From Acidobacteriota bacterium (lineage in GTDB: Bacteria > Acidobacteriota > Terriglobia > Terriglobales > Acidobacteriaceae): a stretch of 64,000 nt of DNA. The notes under the pieces are model-generated. The model saw only the letters and a program-made list of their open reading frames with translations, made no database searches and was not told the DNA's origin. Positions 1-9,214 of the stretch are shown in pieces. The position numbers and the translations under genes are program-made. The stretch covers positions 30,370-94,369 of the forward strand of contig JAKAJO010000051.1 of assembly GCA_021813745.1 (NCBI GenBank). Direction: 5' to 3'. How positions within the stretch are numbered: the stretch's first letter is position 1; every line of letters starts with the position of its first letter.

Positions 1-192
1 AACGCCGGTGTCACCGGAGGGTCCGCCGGCAGCGGGTCCGTTCTGGTCGGCGGGCTGCTGGGTTTGTGTCTGCTGGGCGGGCGCGTTGTTTTGCGCCTGG
101 ACCAGCGGCGCGCCTGCGATCGCAAGAGCGAGAGGGAGGGTGCGAAACGGCGTCCTGCATAGAGCAGACAGGGACAAGCGCAAGTTGACCAT
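1..192 (-). CDS. Secreted low-complexity protein, N-terminal part only (cut by window edge)
   Basis: The minus strand reads open from an ATG at 192 to the window edge (64 codons, no stop); the ORF track missed it because it has no end. The product starts with a basic, hydrophobic signal peptide (roughly residues 1-33, likely cleavage after VQA) and then becomes rich in Gln, Pro, Ala and Gly (NNAPAQQTQTQQPADQNG). That composition fits an exported linker or periplasmic protein, but too little is visible to assign a family. It is divergent from the S55-like gene, with about 150 bases between them. Confidence 0.6.
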   Translation of the reverse strand, partial: MVNLRLSLSALCRTPFRTLPLALAIAGAPLVQAQNNAPAQQTQTQQPADQNGPAAGGPSGDTGV

Positions 193-341
193 AACAACCT
201 CAGTGCTGCAGACAGGATACGGGATGAACCGGTGCGCGGGGTATCGGCTGTGCGCTTTGCGTGCATCGGGAAGGCACTGCCACCCATGACCACGCCGGCT
301 GCATTCGGAGCGGCCACGCTTCCGGTTGTACTCTTATAGAC

Positions 342-2201
342 GTGAGATGGTGTGCAAAGAAAGTCGTATTGGCTGCCGCAATTGCGGTGTTTGTGATGGG
401 AGCAACAAGTGTGCCGGCCAGGAGCCAGAGCGGGGCCGGCGGGCTTGAAGCTCCGAAGACGCCCCCGCGCTCGACGGCCGGTATCTATCCGCTGAGTGAA
501 GTGCACCGAGGCCTGATGGCTACGGCGTGGACGGTTTTTGAGGGTTCGAAGCCGGAACCCATGCAGGTCGAGATTCTGGGCGTGCTGCGGGGTGCGCGCG
601 GTCCGGGTGAGGACATGATTCTGGCTCGGCTGCAAGGCACCAAACCGGACTACACCGGCGTGGTTGCCGGAATGAGCGGCAGTCCGGTCTATGTGGGCGA
701 CAAGCTGCTGGGTTCGCTTTCGTACCGCATAGGGCAGTTCAGCAAGGAGCCGATTGCGGGCATCACGCCCATCGCGCAGATGCTGGAGGTCCGCAATCTG
801 CCTATCCAGACGATTGGCCATGGAACGTCTGCGCAGGAGGCTTCCGCAGGTAACGGCAAGGCGGCGGAGGAGACTTCAGGCGGCATGACGTTTCAGGCAA
901 TGGAGACACCGCTAGTGATGAGCGGGTTCCGTCCTGAGGCGATTGCTCTCTGGCAAAAGAAGATGGCCGGAACCGGCCTGGAGATGGTGGCCGCGGGCGG
1001 CGGAAGCGGCAGTTCGCTGGATGCGGGCAAGATGGACAGGACCGCAGCCGCTGCGGTGGTACCAGGCAGCGCGGTGAGCGCTCAACTGGTGCGTGGCGAT
1101 CTGGAGATTGCGGCGACCTGTACGGTGACCTATGTGGATCCAAAGCAATTGCTGGCCTGCGGACATCCAATCTTGCAAGCGGGTCCGGTGTCGCTTCCGA
1201 TGACCACCACGGATGTGGTGGCCACGCTGGCTTCGCCGCTGAACTCCTTCAAGATTGTGAACACCGGCGCCACGATCGGAGCCTTCACGCAGGACCGTGA
1301 TGCGGCGATCCGCGGCGTATTTGGCGAAACAGCCCATATGATTCCGGTGAAGATGACGATGCGGAACGGGACGGGGACCAAGACCCTGCATTTTGATGTT
1401 CTGGACCTGCCGACGCTGACGCCTCAGGCTGTCATGGTATCGGTTTACAACTCGCTGTTGCAGACCAACGTGAGCACGGCCATGACCAGTTATCACATTC
1501 AGGGAACGATTGGACTGGATGGGCATGAAGCGGCACCGATCGACCTGTGGGCGCCTTCAGGCGAGAGCGCGCCTTCCCAGTTGCTGGCGGCAATGCAGAC
1601 CGGCGAGGAGTTTTCGCAACTCTATGCGAACGGGACGCGCGAAGGAGCCATCCGCTCCATTGATCTGACGGCGGACGCTATTCCGCACAACGTCCAGGTG
1701 CAGCTGATCTCGGCGCGAATTGCCTCCGGCGATCTGGTGCATGCGGGGGACACGGTGATGGTGGAGGCGACGCTGCAACCCTGGCAGCAGGCGGCACGCA
1801 ATGTGCGGATTCCAGTCAAGCTCCCCGCGCGGCTACAGGCGGGGAATCTGCGGCTTCTGGTGTCGGACGGCGCGACACTAGACCGTGCCCTGCATCAGCC
1901 ACGGTTTGGCGCGGGCCCTAGCGATCTGGACGCGGAGATTGCCCGCGCGCGCCAAATGCATCGGGCCGACCGCGTCTATGTGAGCCTTCTGGCACCGGAT
2001 GCGCAGGGCGAAGTGCAAGGACAGGCGATGGCGGGCATTCCACTTTCGATGGCGAACGCGCTGGAGCCGATGCGGTCTTCAATGGAGGCAAGCCTGAACG
2101 GCGAATCGGCGGAGATTGCCGGGGAGGCGCCAGCGGGCGGAGCCTTATCCGGCTTCAAGCTTCTGAAGGTACATCTGGAAACGGGCAGCGGGCTGAACTA
2201 G
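342..2201 (+). CDS. SpoIVB peptidase S55-like secreted protein
   Basis: The protein has a signal peptide (VRWCAKKVVLAAAIAVFVMG...) and belongs with the acidobacterial proteins annotated as SpoIVB peptidase S55 domain proteins. I chose the GTG at 342 because the ORF-track start at 261 would place 27 extra residues before the signal peptide; no good ribosome site marks either. The candidate serine motif GMSGSPVY is near residue 110 and is followed by LGSLSYRIGQFSKEP. A GHP motif (ACGHPILQAGP) is near residue 275, in a block with PMTTTDVVATLASP. In Bacillus SpoIVB the GHG motif comes before GMSGSP, so the order is reversed here. The C-terminal half (about residues 350-619) matches no domain I recognise. 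Family placement is good; protease activity is not shown. Confidence 0.75.
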   Translation: MRWCAKKVVLAAAIAVFVMGATSVPARSQSGAGGLEAPKTPPRSTAGIYPLSEVHRGLMATAWTVFEGSKPEPMQVEILGVLRGARGPGEDMILARLQGTKPDYTGVVAGMSGSPVYVGDKLLGSLSYRIGQFSKEPIAGITPIAQMLEVRNLPIQTIGHGTSAQEASAGNGKAAEETSGGMTFQAMETPLVMSGFRPEAIALWQKKMAGTGLEMVAAGGGSGSSLDAGKMDRTAAAAVVPGSAVSAQLVRGDLEIAATCTVTYVDPKQLLACGHPILQAGPVSLPMTTTDVVATLASPLNSFKIVNTGATIGAFTQDRDAAIRGVFGETAHMIPVKMTMRNGTGTKTLHFDVLDLPTLTPQAVMVSVYNSLLQTNVSTAMTSYHIQGTIGLDGHEAAPIDLWAPSGESAPSQLLAAMQTGEEFSQLYANGTREGAIRSIDLTADAIPHNVQVQLISARIASGDLVHAGDTVMVEATLQPWQQAARNVRIPVKLPARLQAGNLRLLVSDGATLDRALHQPRFGAGPSDLDAEIARARQMHRADRVYVSLLAPDAQGEVQGQAMAGIPLSMANALEPMRSSMEASLNGESAEIAGEAPAGGALSGFKLLKVHLETGSGLN

Positions 2202-2238
2202 AAGGCGGGCACGCGCGCGGGGCTGCGACCTCGACAAC

Positions 2239-2505
2239 CAGGCGCCGCGATCGACTGGGACAGTGCACATGTTCGGTGTGCCGCCCCCGCCTACGGGGAT
2301 TTCAGCTTTTCTGCGGACAGAGGGTGTGCGCACGGTGACCGGTAGCCCGATCGGCAGCCTTTATCAACTGCGCGAGATGCTGGATGTGACAGCGCGACAT
2401 GGAGTGAAAGGAATCACGGGATGCTCCCCGATTGCCAGAGCCAATGAGGAGCTGAAAGAGGTGGAGAAGAACATGGTCCGGTATCGCGTGGTACGGGCGA
2501 ATTGA
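2239..2505 (+). pseudogene. Remnant of a zinc-type alcohol dehydrogenase (C-terminal piece)
   Basis: About 85 codons read like the last part of a medium-chain alcohol dehydrogenase: a Gly-Thr-Val strand, FGVPPPP, then GSPIGSLYQLREMLDVTARHG, and the typical end NEELKEVEKNMVRYRVV. The Rossmann-fold start and the whole zinc-binding N-terminal domain are absent, because the S55-like gene ends only about 40 bases upstream. The usual IxExxP motif after the helix has become ITGCSP. The GTG at 2263 opens an 80-codon ORF, but I read it as a decaying fragment rather than a gene. It could still be transcribed, lying just before the Hsp15-type gene. Confidence 0.7.
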
Positions 2506-2521
2506 AGATGCAGGAGCGGGC

Positions 2522-2902
2522 ATGAACGGCGTACGCATCGACAAATGGCTTTGGGCAGCGCGGTTCTTCAAAACACGCGCGCTCGCTTCGAAAGCCTGCG
2601 ACCTGGGGCGAATTCGCGTGAATGGCGCGGCCGCAAAGCCCGCGCGTGAGGTTCGCGTGGGCGAGATGCTGCAGGTCCGCAATGAGGGCGGCGAATTTGA
2701 GATTGAGGTGCTCGCCCTGAGCGATATGCGCGGGCCGGCCGCAGTGGCACAAACACTCTATCGCGAGACGGAGGCCAGCAAAGCAGCGCGCGCGCGATTG
2801 GCAGAAGAGCGCAAGGCAATGCAGCAGTACGCGCCGCTGCCAGAGCGCCGGCCCAGCAAACGCGACCGGCGCAGGATCATCCAGTTTCGCGGCGGATCGT
2901 GA
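2522..2902 (+). CDS. hslR: S4-domain RNA-binding protein, Hsp15 type
   Basis: This 126-aa protein carries an S4 RNA-binding domain at residues 4-60 (RIDKWLWAARFFKTRALASK followed by GRIRVNGAAAKPAREVRVGE), the signature of the ribosome-associated heat-shock protein Hsp15. In known members the protein binds free 50S subunits that still hold a nascent chain and helps recycle stalled ribosomes. The C-terminal tail is strongly basic (ERRPSKRDRRR), as expected for an RNA binder. The ATG at 2522 starts the conserved core directly. It lies about 50 bases before a secreted propeller gene in the same direction. Confidence 0.88.
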   Translation: MNGVRIDKWLWAARFFKTRALASKACDLGRIRVNGAAAKPAREVRVGEMLQVRNEGGEFEIEVLALSDMRGPAAVAQTLYRETEASKAARARLAEERKAMQQYAPLPERRPSKRDRRRIIQFRGGS

Positions 2903-2953
2903 GTCGCGATGTGCCGCGCGGCCAGGGCCAACTCTAGTAGACTCAACGGCAGA

Positions 2954-5245
2954 ATGGAATTCCGAAAACCCCAGTCTCATCGCTTGCTTACACTGGCTGT
3001 CTTCATCCTGCTGGTTGCGATTTTCAGTGCCGTCGCAGCGCCCGGAATGATGGCGCAACAGACTCATCTCTGGACCCAGTCACGCTTTGAAGAGTTTGAG
3101 AAAGGTACCCCGCAGGGTATCGCGATTGAAAGCACGGGCGTCTTGCGCGAGGGGCCGGGGCTGCGCGAGGTCATGACCACGCCCTCGACCTTCGTGTGGT
3201 CCATTGCGACCGACAAGGATGGAACTGCCTACCTGGGAACAGGCTCACCGGCAACGGTGCTGCGCGTGGACAAGAGCGGCAAGACCTTTACGCTCTTTGA
3301 GACCAAAGACGTCAGCGTGCAAGCGGTGGCGCTGGGGCCGGATGGAGCCCTGTATGCGGCGACGCTGCCCAGCGGCAAGGTCTACAAGCTGAATCCGGCG
3401 GCCACGACGAAGCAGGATGAAACGAATGCAACGGTGGTGTTTGACGCGGGCAAACTGCCCGAGAAAAGCATGATTGACGGCACGACGGTGGAGTCAAAGC
3501 CGGCGGACGGTAAGTCTCATTACGTCTGGGCGCTGACGTTTGACACGGCGGGCCGGCTCTATATTGCGACGGGCGGACCGGGCGCCGTGTACCGCGTGGA
3601 TGTGAAGACACCGGCAGCAAAGGCGGAGGAGTTCTTCAAGAGCGATGAGGAACATATCCGCTCGCTGGCATGGGATGCAAAAGGCAATCTGATTGCGGGA
3701 TCGGAAGGGACCGGATTGGTGTATCGGATCAGTCCGGAAGGCAAGGGATTCGTTCTCTTCGAGTCGCCGCGGCGCGAGGTGACGGCAGTGGCGGTGGGTG
3801 CTGACGGCACAATTTACGCTGCGAGCGTGGGCGACAAGGGGCACAACCCGCTGCCTCCCCTGCCGCTTCAGGGGCTGGCTTCCATCACGATCACGGTGGT
3901 GCAGCCAGGCTCGATGCAGGCGGTCAATGCAAGCGCCTCCGTGCCCGAGGGAACGGAGATTGATGCGCTGAAGGAGAATGAAGCGCCGAGCAAACTGTGG
4001 AGCGACAAGGATGAAATTGTGTATGCCCTGGCCGCAGAGAAGGATGGGCTGCTGGCGTTGAGCGGCAATCGCGGACGTATCTTGCGCGTTCAGCAGGATG
4101 GCAGCTATGCGGATGTAGCGCATCTGGACGCGCAACAGGGGCTGTGCCTGGCCGCAAGCCAGAATGGAGAAATCCTGATTGGCACGGGCAATACGGGCAA
4201 ACTGGCCAAGCTGGGCGCAGCTGAAATGCACGAATATGCGAGCGACGTGCTGGATGCGGGCGCAACCGCACGCTTTGGACGTGTGGAAGTGGAGCCCGGC
4301 TCGACCGGCTATGCTTTGTGGACGCGCACGGGGAACGTGGAGCAGCCAGTTCGCGGATGGAGTGCCTGGGCACCGCTCAAGGATGGCGCGGTGGCTTCGC
4401 CGCCGGGGCGTTTTTTGCAGTGGAAAGCCGTGCTTCAGCCAGGTGGAAGCGTGGGTAGCGTCGGCGTGAACTTCCTGCCGGTGAACTCGGCTCCGGTGCT
4501 GGATGATTTGGTGGTGGCTCCAGGAGCGCGATGGAATGCACAGACGCAGCAGACCAGCCAACAGACCGTGATTATCAACTTCCCTTCAGCAAGCCAGAAC
4601 TCAGGCATCAACTACGACGGCAACACGAGCTCGCCGTTGCAGGCGCAGAAGGATCGGACGGCCATTACGGTGCGGTGGGCCGCGCATGATGATGATGGAG
4701 ACAACCTGGTGTATGCGCTCTATCTTCGCGGGGATGGGGAACATGTGTGGCGGCTGCTCAAAAAGAATTTGACAGAGAAGGCGTACAGCTTTGATGCGAC
4801 GCTGATTCCCGACGGTGGATACCGCGTCAAGGTGATCGCGAGTGATTCCCCCTCGCACATGGCAGGCGATGCATTGACGGACGAAAAAATCAGCGAACGA
4901 TTTGAGGTGGACACGACGCCACCTGTGATTCTGGCGTTGAAGGCTGAGACGCAGCCGGGGGATTGCACAGGAAAGCCCTGCAGCCAACCGGTGCGCGTAA
5001 CATTTGATGCGCAGGACGCAGAGTCGCCGATTTCCCATGCAGAGTATTCGCTTGATGCGGGAGACTGGCAGTTTCTGGCGCCGGTGGGAGTGCTGTCGGA
5101 CTCCAAGCGGGAGAGCTATGTGCTGAATCTGCCGGCAGCCGCGCTGGCGGCTCACCCGGGCGAGCATCTGCTGACGGTGCGGGTGTATGACCGGTATGAC
5201 AATGTGGGCGTGGCCAAGACAGTGTTTGGCGCGTCGGCCCGATAG
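2954..5245 (+). CDS. Secreted beta-propeller repeat protein
   Basis: This is a 763-aa exported protein. I start it at the ATG at 2954, which gives a clean signal peptide (MEFRKPQSHRLLTLAVFILL...) ending near MMAQQ; the track start at 2909 adds 15 residues with no role. Residues 60-440 hold repeated blade-like stretches such as GTAYLGTGSPATVLRV, GALYAATLPSGKVYKL and GTIYAASVGDKGHN, the pattern of NHL/PQQ-like propellers. The C-terminal third has beta-sandwich-like segments with DDDGDNLVYALYLRGD and VDTTPPVI, as seen in fibronectin/Ig-like modules of surface proteins. It ends 11 bases before the LolC/E permease, so the two are probably co-transcribed. The substrate is unknown. Confidence 0.7.
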   Translation: MEFRKPQSHRLLTLAVFILLVAIFSAVAAPGMMAQQTHLWTQSRFEEFEKGTPQGIAIESTGVLREGPGLREVMTTPSTFVWSIATDKDGTAYLGTGSPATVLRVDKSGKTFTLFETKDVSVQAVALGPDGALYAATLPSGKVYKLNPAATTKQDETNATVVFDAGKLPEKSMIDGTTVESKPADGKSHYVWALTFDTAGRLYIATGGPGAVYRVDVKTPAAKAEEFFKSDEEHIRSLAWDAKGNLIAGSEGTGLVYRISPEGKGFVLFESPRREVTAVAVGADGTIYAASVGDKGHNPLPPLPLQGLASITITVVQPGSMQAVNASASVPEGTEIDALKENEAPSKLWSDKDEIVYALAAEKDGLLALSGNRGRILRVQQDGSYADVAHLDAQQGLCLAASQNGEILIGTGNTGKLAKLGAAEMHEYASDVLDAGATARFGRVEVEPGSTGYALWTRTGNVEQPVRGWSAWAPLKDGAVASPPGRFLQWKAVLQPGGSVGSVGVNFLPVNSAPVLDDLVVAPGARWNAQTQQTSQQTVIINFPSASQNSGINYDGNTSSPLQAQKDRTAITVRWAAHDDDGDNLVYALYLRGDGEHVWRLLKKNLTEKAYSFDATLIPDGGYRVKVIASDSPSHMAGDALTDEKISERFEVDTTPPVILALKAETQPGDCTGKPCSQPVRVTFDAQDAESPISHAEYSLDAGDWQFLAPVGVLSDSKRESYVLNLPAAALAAHPGEHLLTVRVYDRYDNVGVAKTVFGASAR

Positions 5246-5256
5246 GCGGCAGAACG

Positions 5257-6543
5257 ATGCGATTTGAACTGTTTGTGGCTGCGCGATATTTGAGGGCCAA
5301 GCGGCGGCAGGCGGTGGTCGGCGTCGTCACAACCATTTCAATTGCAGGCGTTGCCGCGGGTGTGGCGGCGCTGATTATTGCGCTGGCCATCACCAACGGC
5401 ATGCGCCGCGACCTGCAGGACAAGCTGCTGGGTGCGTCGTCGGAAGTGGACTTGATGCGCGTGGCGGCTGACGGGATCCGCAACTGGCGACCGCTGGTGG
5501 AGCGGTTGCGGCAGGTACCCCACGTGACCGCTGCGTCGCCAGGGCTGTATGGGCAAGTGCTGGTGTCACGCGGCCCGCATGCGGGCTTCGCTCTGATTAA
5601 GGGCATCATCCCCTCGGAAGAGCTGACCGTCAGCAATCTGCTGAATTCCATCGTGTCCGGCTCGGCGAAGGAACTGGAACCGGTGACGGCAGTGAGCGCC
5701 GCTTCGATGCCGACGCAGGGCGATTCCCTGCCCCAGCCGGTGGATGCGGAGTTTCCGCCGCTGGTGATGGGCAAGGATCTGGCAGACCAGATCGGGGTGC
5801 AGGTCGGGGATTCCGTGCTGATTACGAGCCCGCAAGGCGAGTTGACACCGCTGGGACTGGCGCCGAAGTATCAACGATTCCGCGTGGTGGGCATCTTTCA
5901 CTCAGGCTTTTATCAATACGATTCGGCGATGGCCTTCATGCGGTTGAGCGACGCGCAGCGGCTGTTCAGCGAGCCGGACCTGCTCTCAGTGATCAGCTTC
6001 AAGGTAGACGATATGGATCGCGCCCCGGAGATTGGCACGGCCATTGAGCAGGCAGCAGGCAAAGGCTACATGACCAGCAACTGGATCGAGCAGAACCGGC
6101 CGCTTTTTCGCGCACTGAAAGAGGAGCAGGTGGTGACTTTCATCATCATCGCCCTGATTGTGATTGTGGCGGCGCTGAACATTCTGATCGCTCTGACAAT
6201 GATGGTGATGGAGAAGACGCGCGACATCGCGGTGCTGATGAGCTTTGGCGTGGAGCCAAGCCAGGTGCGGCGGATCTTTCTGCTGCAAGGTTTCCTGATC
6301 AGCTTGATCGGCACGATTCTGGGCGTTGCGCTGGGATACCTGGCGTCATGGGCGGGTGGACACTACCACTTTATTCATCTGTCGGCAGAGGTATATTCGA
6401 TCGACACACTGCCATTTGCGCCGCGCCTGATGGACGGGGTGATTGTCTCGGCGGTATCGATTGGCGTATCCCTTCTGGCCACGCTGTATCCGTCTTCGTC
6501 GGCGGCGCGTATTCTTCCCGCGGAGGCGCTGCGCTACGAGTAG
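5257..6543 (+). CDS. lolC: LolC/LolE-family ABC transporter permease
   Basis: The 428-aa protein has the standard architecture of the lipoprotein-release permeases LolC/LolE: one N-terminal transmembrane helix (residues 20-45), a large periplasmic MacB-like core domain (45-270), then three helices in an FtsX domain (about 285-425). The opening FELFVAARYLRAKRRQAVVG and the FtsX block MMVMEKTRDIAVLMSFG are family signatures. In known systems it works with a LolD ATPase to pull mature lipoproteins from the inner membrane. No LolD ATPase is encoded in this window. The protein is close to LolC and LolE alike, so the symbol is approximate. Confidence 0.85.
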   Translation: MRFELFVAARYLRAKRRQAVVGVVTTISIAGVAAGVAALIIALAITNGMRRDLQDKLLGASSEVDLMRVAADGIRNWRPLVERLRQVPHVTAASPGLYGQVLVSRGPHAGFALIKGIIPSEELTVSNLLNSIVSGSAKELEPVTAVSAASMPTQGDSLPQPVDAEFPPLVMGKDLADQIGVQVGDSVLITSPQGELTPLGLAPKYQRFRVVGIFHSGFYQYDSAMAFMRLSDAQRLFSEPDLLSVISFKVDDMDRAPEIGTAIEQAAGKGYMTSNWIEQNRPLFRALKEEQVVTFIIIALIVIVAALNILIALTMMVMEKTRDIAVLMSFGVEPSQVRRIFLLQGFLISLIGTILGVALGYLASWAGGHYHFIHLSAEVYSIDTLPFAPRLMDGVIVSAVSIGVSLLATLYPSSSAARILPAEALRYE

Positions 6544-6547
6544 GGCG

Positions 6548-6742
6548 CTACTGAGGCGTAATGATGCCGCCGACGGGGTGGCGTCGCGGCAGGATGATTC
6601 CGCGATGATCGACCTGAGGCGGAGCGGGGTCAGATACAGGCAGAGCAGACCGCTCAATCAGGGCGCCACCGCAGGCGGGGCACCAGTCGCCGCGCGTTTC
6701 GTCGGCGAGGACGGCATGACACTGACGACAGATTCGTTCCAC
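6548..6742 (-). CDS. Small zinc-ribbon protein
   Basis: A 64-aa product can be read from a GTG at 6742. It contains two CxxC pairs spaced like a zinc ribbon (ICRQCHAVL...GDWCPACGGAL), followed by a short Pro-rich tail. The track extends the ORF to 6844, but the added residues look non-coding and lie in the leader. Its stop is only a few bases from the convergent end of the LolC/E-type gene. Function is unknown; the cysteine spacing is the main evidence that it is real. Confidence 0.5.
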   Translation of the reverse strand: MERICRQCHAVLADETRGDWCPACGGALIERSALPVSDPAPPQVDHRGIILPRRHPVGGIITPQ

Positions 6743-6884
6743 GTTCCCAGTGTACTGGAGGGACGGGCTGCGGAGGCTACTGGACGGGTTGGTTCCTGAG
6801 AGGGTGGCCGGAGGTTTTGCTTTTTCTCTGATCGCTGTGTCCACTCGCGGTTGAGGTCCCTGGCGCCGGGATCCACGGATCGCG

Positions 6885-7412
6885 TCATGCGGCAGATTTG
6901 ATGTTGAGCGCCACTACTCTGGACCATGCCCGGATGGCGACCCAGTCACGGATATCGGCGGTGGGCAGCCTTCTGAGCGCAGGGATGGGAAGACGCTGGA
7001 GCAACGTGAGCGGCTGCGGGACGTGATTCAGGTCGAAACGTCCGCCAAAGATGTGGATCTCGACGGGCTGCAGCCATGGGTAGCGGCCGAGTTGCCGGGC
7101 TGCCTGGCGCCTGGCCGCATCAAAATCGGATGGGATTGGGCGGGTGGGCCCAAGAACGAAGATCCACGGCCGGAGGATTTGCAGCGCAGTCTGATGCCGC
7201 TTGAAGAACTGGTGGAACGGCTTCGGGAATCGACCGATGTAGAGCGGCGCGCCAAGAATGATGGAGGTGAATCCCTCAAGCGACTGAACGGCTTCCACGG
7301 GCTGCACAATCGAACGCAAGCCTTCTCCATTGAGGGCGAGGCTGATGGCCTCGGCGACTTCGGCTGTGGACCCGCCTCGGGTGGCGTATGAAACCAGGAT
7401 CGGTGCATTCAT
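6885..7412 (-). CDS. Flavodoxin-domain protein, HemG-like
   Basis: The 175-aa protein begins ILVSYATRGGSTAEVAEAI, the FMN phosphate-binding loop of flavodoxins, and continues with SIILGAPLYIGRFPKPFHQFFKRH, as in flavodoxin-type protoporphyrinogen oxidases (HemG) and related quinone-dependent proteins. The ATG at 7412 is preceded by GGAGAAAG at good spacing, so I reject the longer track start at 7529. The C-terminal region has the RDWVAIRAWSR stretch common in this group. No heme-biosynthesis genes lie next to it, so the substrate cannot be set from context. Confidence 0.78.
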   Translation of the reverse strand: MNAPILVSYATRGGSTAEVAEAISLALNGEGLRSIVQPVEAVQSLEGFTSIILGAPLYIGRFPKPFHQFFKRHQTALQILRPWIFVLGPTRPIPSDFDAARRQAARQLGRYPWLQPVEIHIFGGRFDLNHVPQPLTLLQRLPIPALRRLPTADIRDWVAIRAWSRVVALNIKSAA

Positions 7413-7542
7413 GGTCTTTCTCCATCGCTGGCCTATTGTGCGCCGCATCTGCGACTGCAGGGGTATGCCGGCCGTCACAAAGCAATGTGCCGCAGACCCC
7501 GGACGGCGATGGAGCGCGGGGCACAGCAACTACACTTGATTT

Positions 7543-8430
7543 ATGCATCCTCCTGTCCGCTTGGTGGCTATTGATATGGACGGCACGCTGCTGCCGACTT
7601 TTTCCCACGACGTAAGTGCGCGGAATGCGCAGGCGCTGCGAGCCGCGCAGGAAGCCGGGATTGCGGTGGCCATTGCGACGGGCCGGCGGCAAGCCTACAC
7701 CGCACCCATCCTGAATGGACTTGGATTGCGAGCGGATATGCCACTGATCACGTCCAATGGAGCAGTGACACGGACTTTGAGCGGCACCGCCGTCGATCGC
7801 AGTCATATGAAGGCACACGTCGCGCGGGGATTATGCGGACTGCTGCGATCCTTTGGAGCGGTCGTTTTTACGTTCGATCACGAAGGACCGGGAGAGTTGG
7901 TGCTGGAAGACCTGGAGCAGACGCACGGACGTATTGCCCTGTGGGTGGAAGCGAACCGGAAGTCGATCGCCGTGGTGAAGCCGCTGGAGAATGCGCTGAG
8001 TGATGGGAACGATCCGATTCAGGGCATGGTGGCGGGCGGCCTGAGCAAGATGCGCGCCGCCGAGCACGCCTTGAAGGAGAGCGAGTGGAGCAGCGCGTGC
8101 GCCTGTATTCGCACGGAGTATCCGGGGCGGGATCTTTCGATACTGGATCTGTTGCCGGAGGGTGTCTCCAAGGGATGGGCGCTGGCGCGGCTGGCCGCGC
8201 AGCTGGGCATCGACCGGAAAGAAACGATGGCGATTGGGGATAATTGGAACGACCTGGACATGCTGGAGTGGGCTGGGCAGAGCGTGGTGATGGGAAATGC
8301 CGCTGCCGAGTTGCGCACGATGGCGCGGACGCGCGGATGGAAACAGGCTCCGCCGAACGATGAAGACGGGGTTGCAGTGGTGCTGGAGAAGGCCCTGGCC
8401 AGGCGTTCGACGGCAGGGGCGCAGGCCTGA
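7543..8430 (+). CDS. HAD-superfamily (Cof-type IIB) phosphatase
   Basis: The 295-aa protein has HAD motif I at residues 9-15 (IDMDGTLL), with both aspartates. Motif II follows at the end of a strand (PLITSNGA), motif III lysine sits near KGWALARLAAQLG, and motif IV is GDNWNDLDML. The long insert between motifs II and III is the C2 cap typical of Cof/YidA proteins, which hydrolyse sugar phosphates or flavin phosphates. It ends 9 bases before the lytic transglycosylase start, so they may share a transcript. The substrate cannot be told from sequence. Confidence 0.88.
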   Translation: MHPPVRLVAIDMDGTLLPTFSHDVSARNAQALRAAQEAGIAVAIATGRRQAYTAPILNGLGLRADMPLITSNGAVTRTLSGTAVDRSHMKAHVARGLCGLLRSFGAVVFTFDHEGPGELVLEDLEQTHGRIALWVEANRKSIAVVKPLENALSDGNDPIQGMVAGGLSKMRAAEHALKESEWSSACACIRTEYPGRDLSILDLLPEGVSKGWALARLAAQLGIDRKETMAIGDNWNDLDMLEWAGQSVVMGNAAAELRTMARTRGWKQAPPNDEDGVAVVLEKALARRSTAGAQA

Positions 8431-8439
8431 AGGATGCGA

Positions 8440-9174
8440 ATGAAGCTGCACTGGAGGTGGATGGTCGCGGGAGCCTGGATCGCGGTGTCAGTGTGCGCTG
8501 GCGCGGAAGAGCTTGCGACTTTATCCAATGGATTCACGATGCGCTGTGATCATCACGCGCTGGTGGACGGCCAGGTACGGTTGTACTTGAGCCATGGAGA
8601 AGAGAATTACATCGCTTTGGAGCCGAAGGAGCTGGCAGCGTTTACTCCGCTGCCGGACGCACCTCCAAAGGCGACTGCCGCCGCAACGGTGAAGACACGC
8701 AACGATGGGAAGCTAAGCCGGGCGGATTTGCACGAGATGCTGGCGGAGGCCGGCGCGGCCCACAACCTGGATGTGGACCTGCTGGCCAGCGTGGTGCAGG
8801 CAGAGAGCGGAGGGCGCGTGCGCGCAACTAGTCCAGCGGGAGCCCAGGGACTGATGCAACTGATTCCTTCGACGGCTCATGCCATGGGTGTTCAGAACAG
8901 CCTGGAACCCGAAGAGAATGTGCGCGGCGGAACCCAGTATCTCGACGAACTGCTGACGCGGTACCACGAGAACCTCGCTTTGGCGCTGGCGGCCTACAAT
9001 GCCGGACCGGCAGCGGTGGACAAGTATCATGGCGTGCCGCCGTATCACGAGACGAGGGTGTACGTGGCGCGCGTGATTCACGCGTTCAATCGCCGAGTGC
9101 TGACGCATGAGATGGTCAAGGGCCGGGCAAAACAACAGAGTGCCCCAATCGGCGTATCGCAATTTTCCCGATGA
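8440..9174 (+). CDS. Lytic transglycosylase, SLT family
   Basis: This secreted protein (about 244 aa) has an N-terminal signal sequence, a short domain with a DUF4124-like feel (residues 25-75), then a Slt/goose-lysozyme-type catalytic domain. The catalytic glutamate sits in VVQAESGG, followed by GAQGLMQLIPSTA and ALAAYNAGP, all hallmark motifs. Such enzymes cleave peptidoglycan glycan strands to give anhydro-muropeptides in the periplasm. Two in-frame ATGs (8434 and 8440) are possible; AAGG at 8430-8433 is spaced correctly only for 8440. Confidence 0.88.
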   Translation: MKLHWRWMVAGAWIAVSVCAGAEELATLSNGFTMRCDHHALVDGQVRLYLSHGEENYIALEPKELAAFTPLPDAPPKATAAATVKTRNDGKLSRADLHEMLAEAGAAHNLDVDLLASVVQAESGGRVRATSPAGAQGLMQLIPSTAHAMGVQNSLEPEENVRGGTQYLDELLTRYHENLALALAAYNAGPAAVDKYHGVPPYHETRVYVARVIHAFNRRVLTHEMVKGRAKQQSAPIGVSQFSR

Positions 9175-9214
9175 AGCCCATACAATCAGCCTGTAGATCT
9201 GGAACGGAGTCCGC

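Noticed and set aside
3494-4561. 355-aa minus-strand ORF
   Set aside because: It is antisense to the secreted propeller gene and shows low-complexity His/Arg-rich text with no start signal; the plus frame has a signal peptide and repeats.
4890-5774. 294-aa minus ORF
   Set aside because: Spans the ends of two convincing plus-strand genes and has Ser/Thr/Pro-rich shadow composition.
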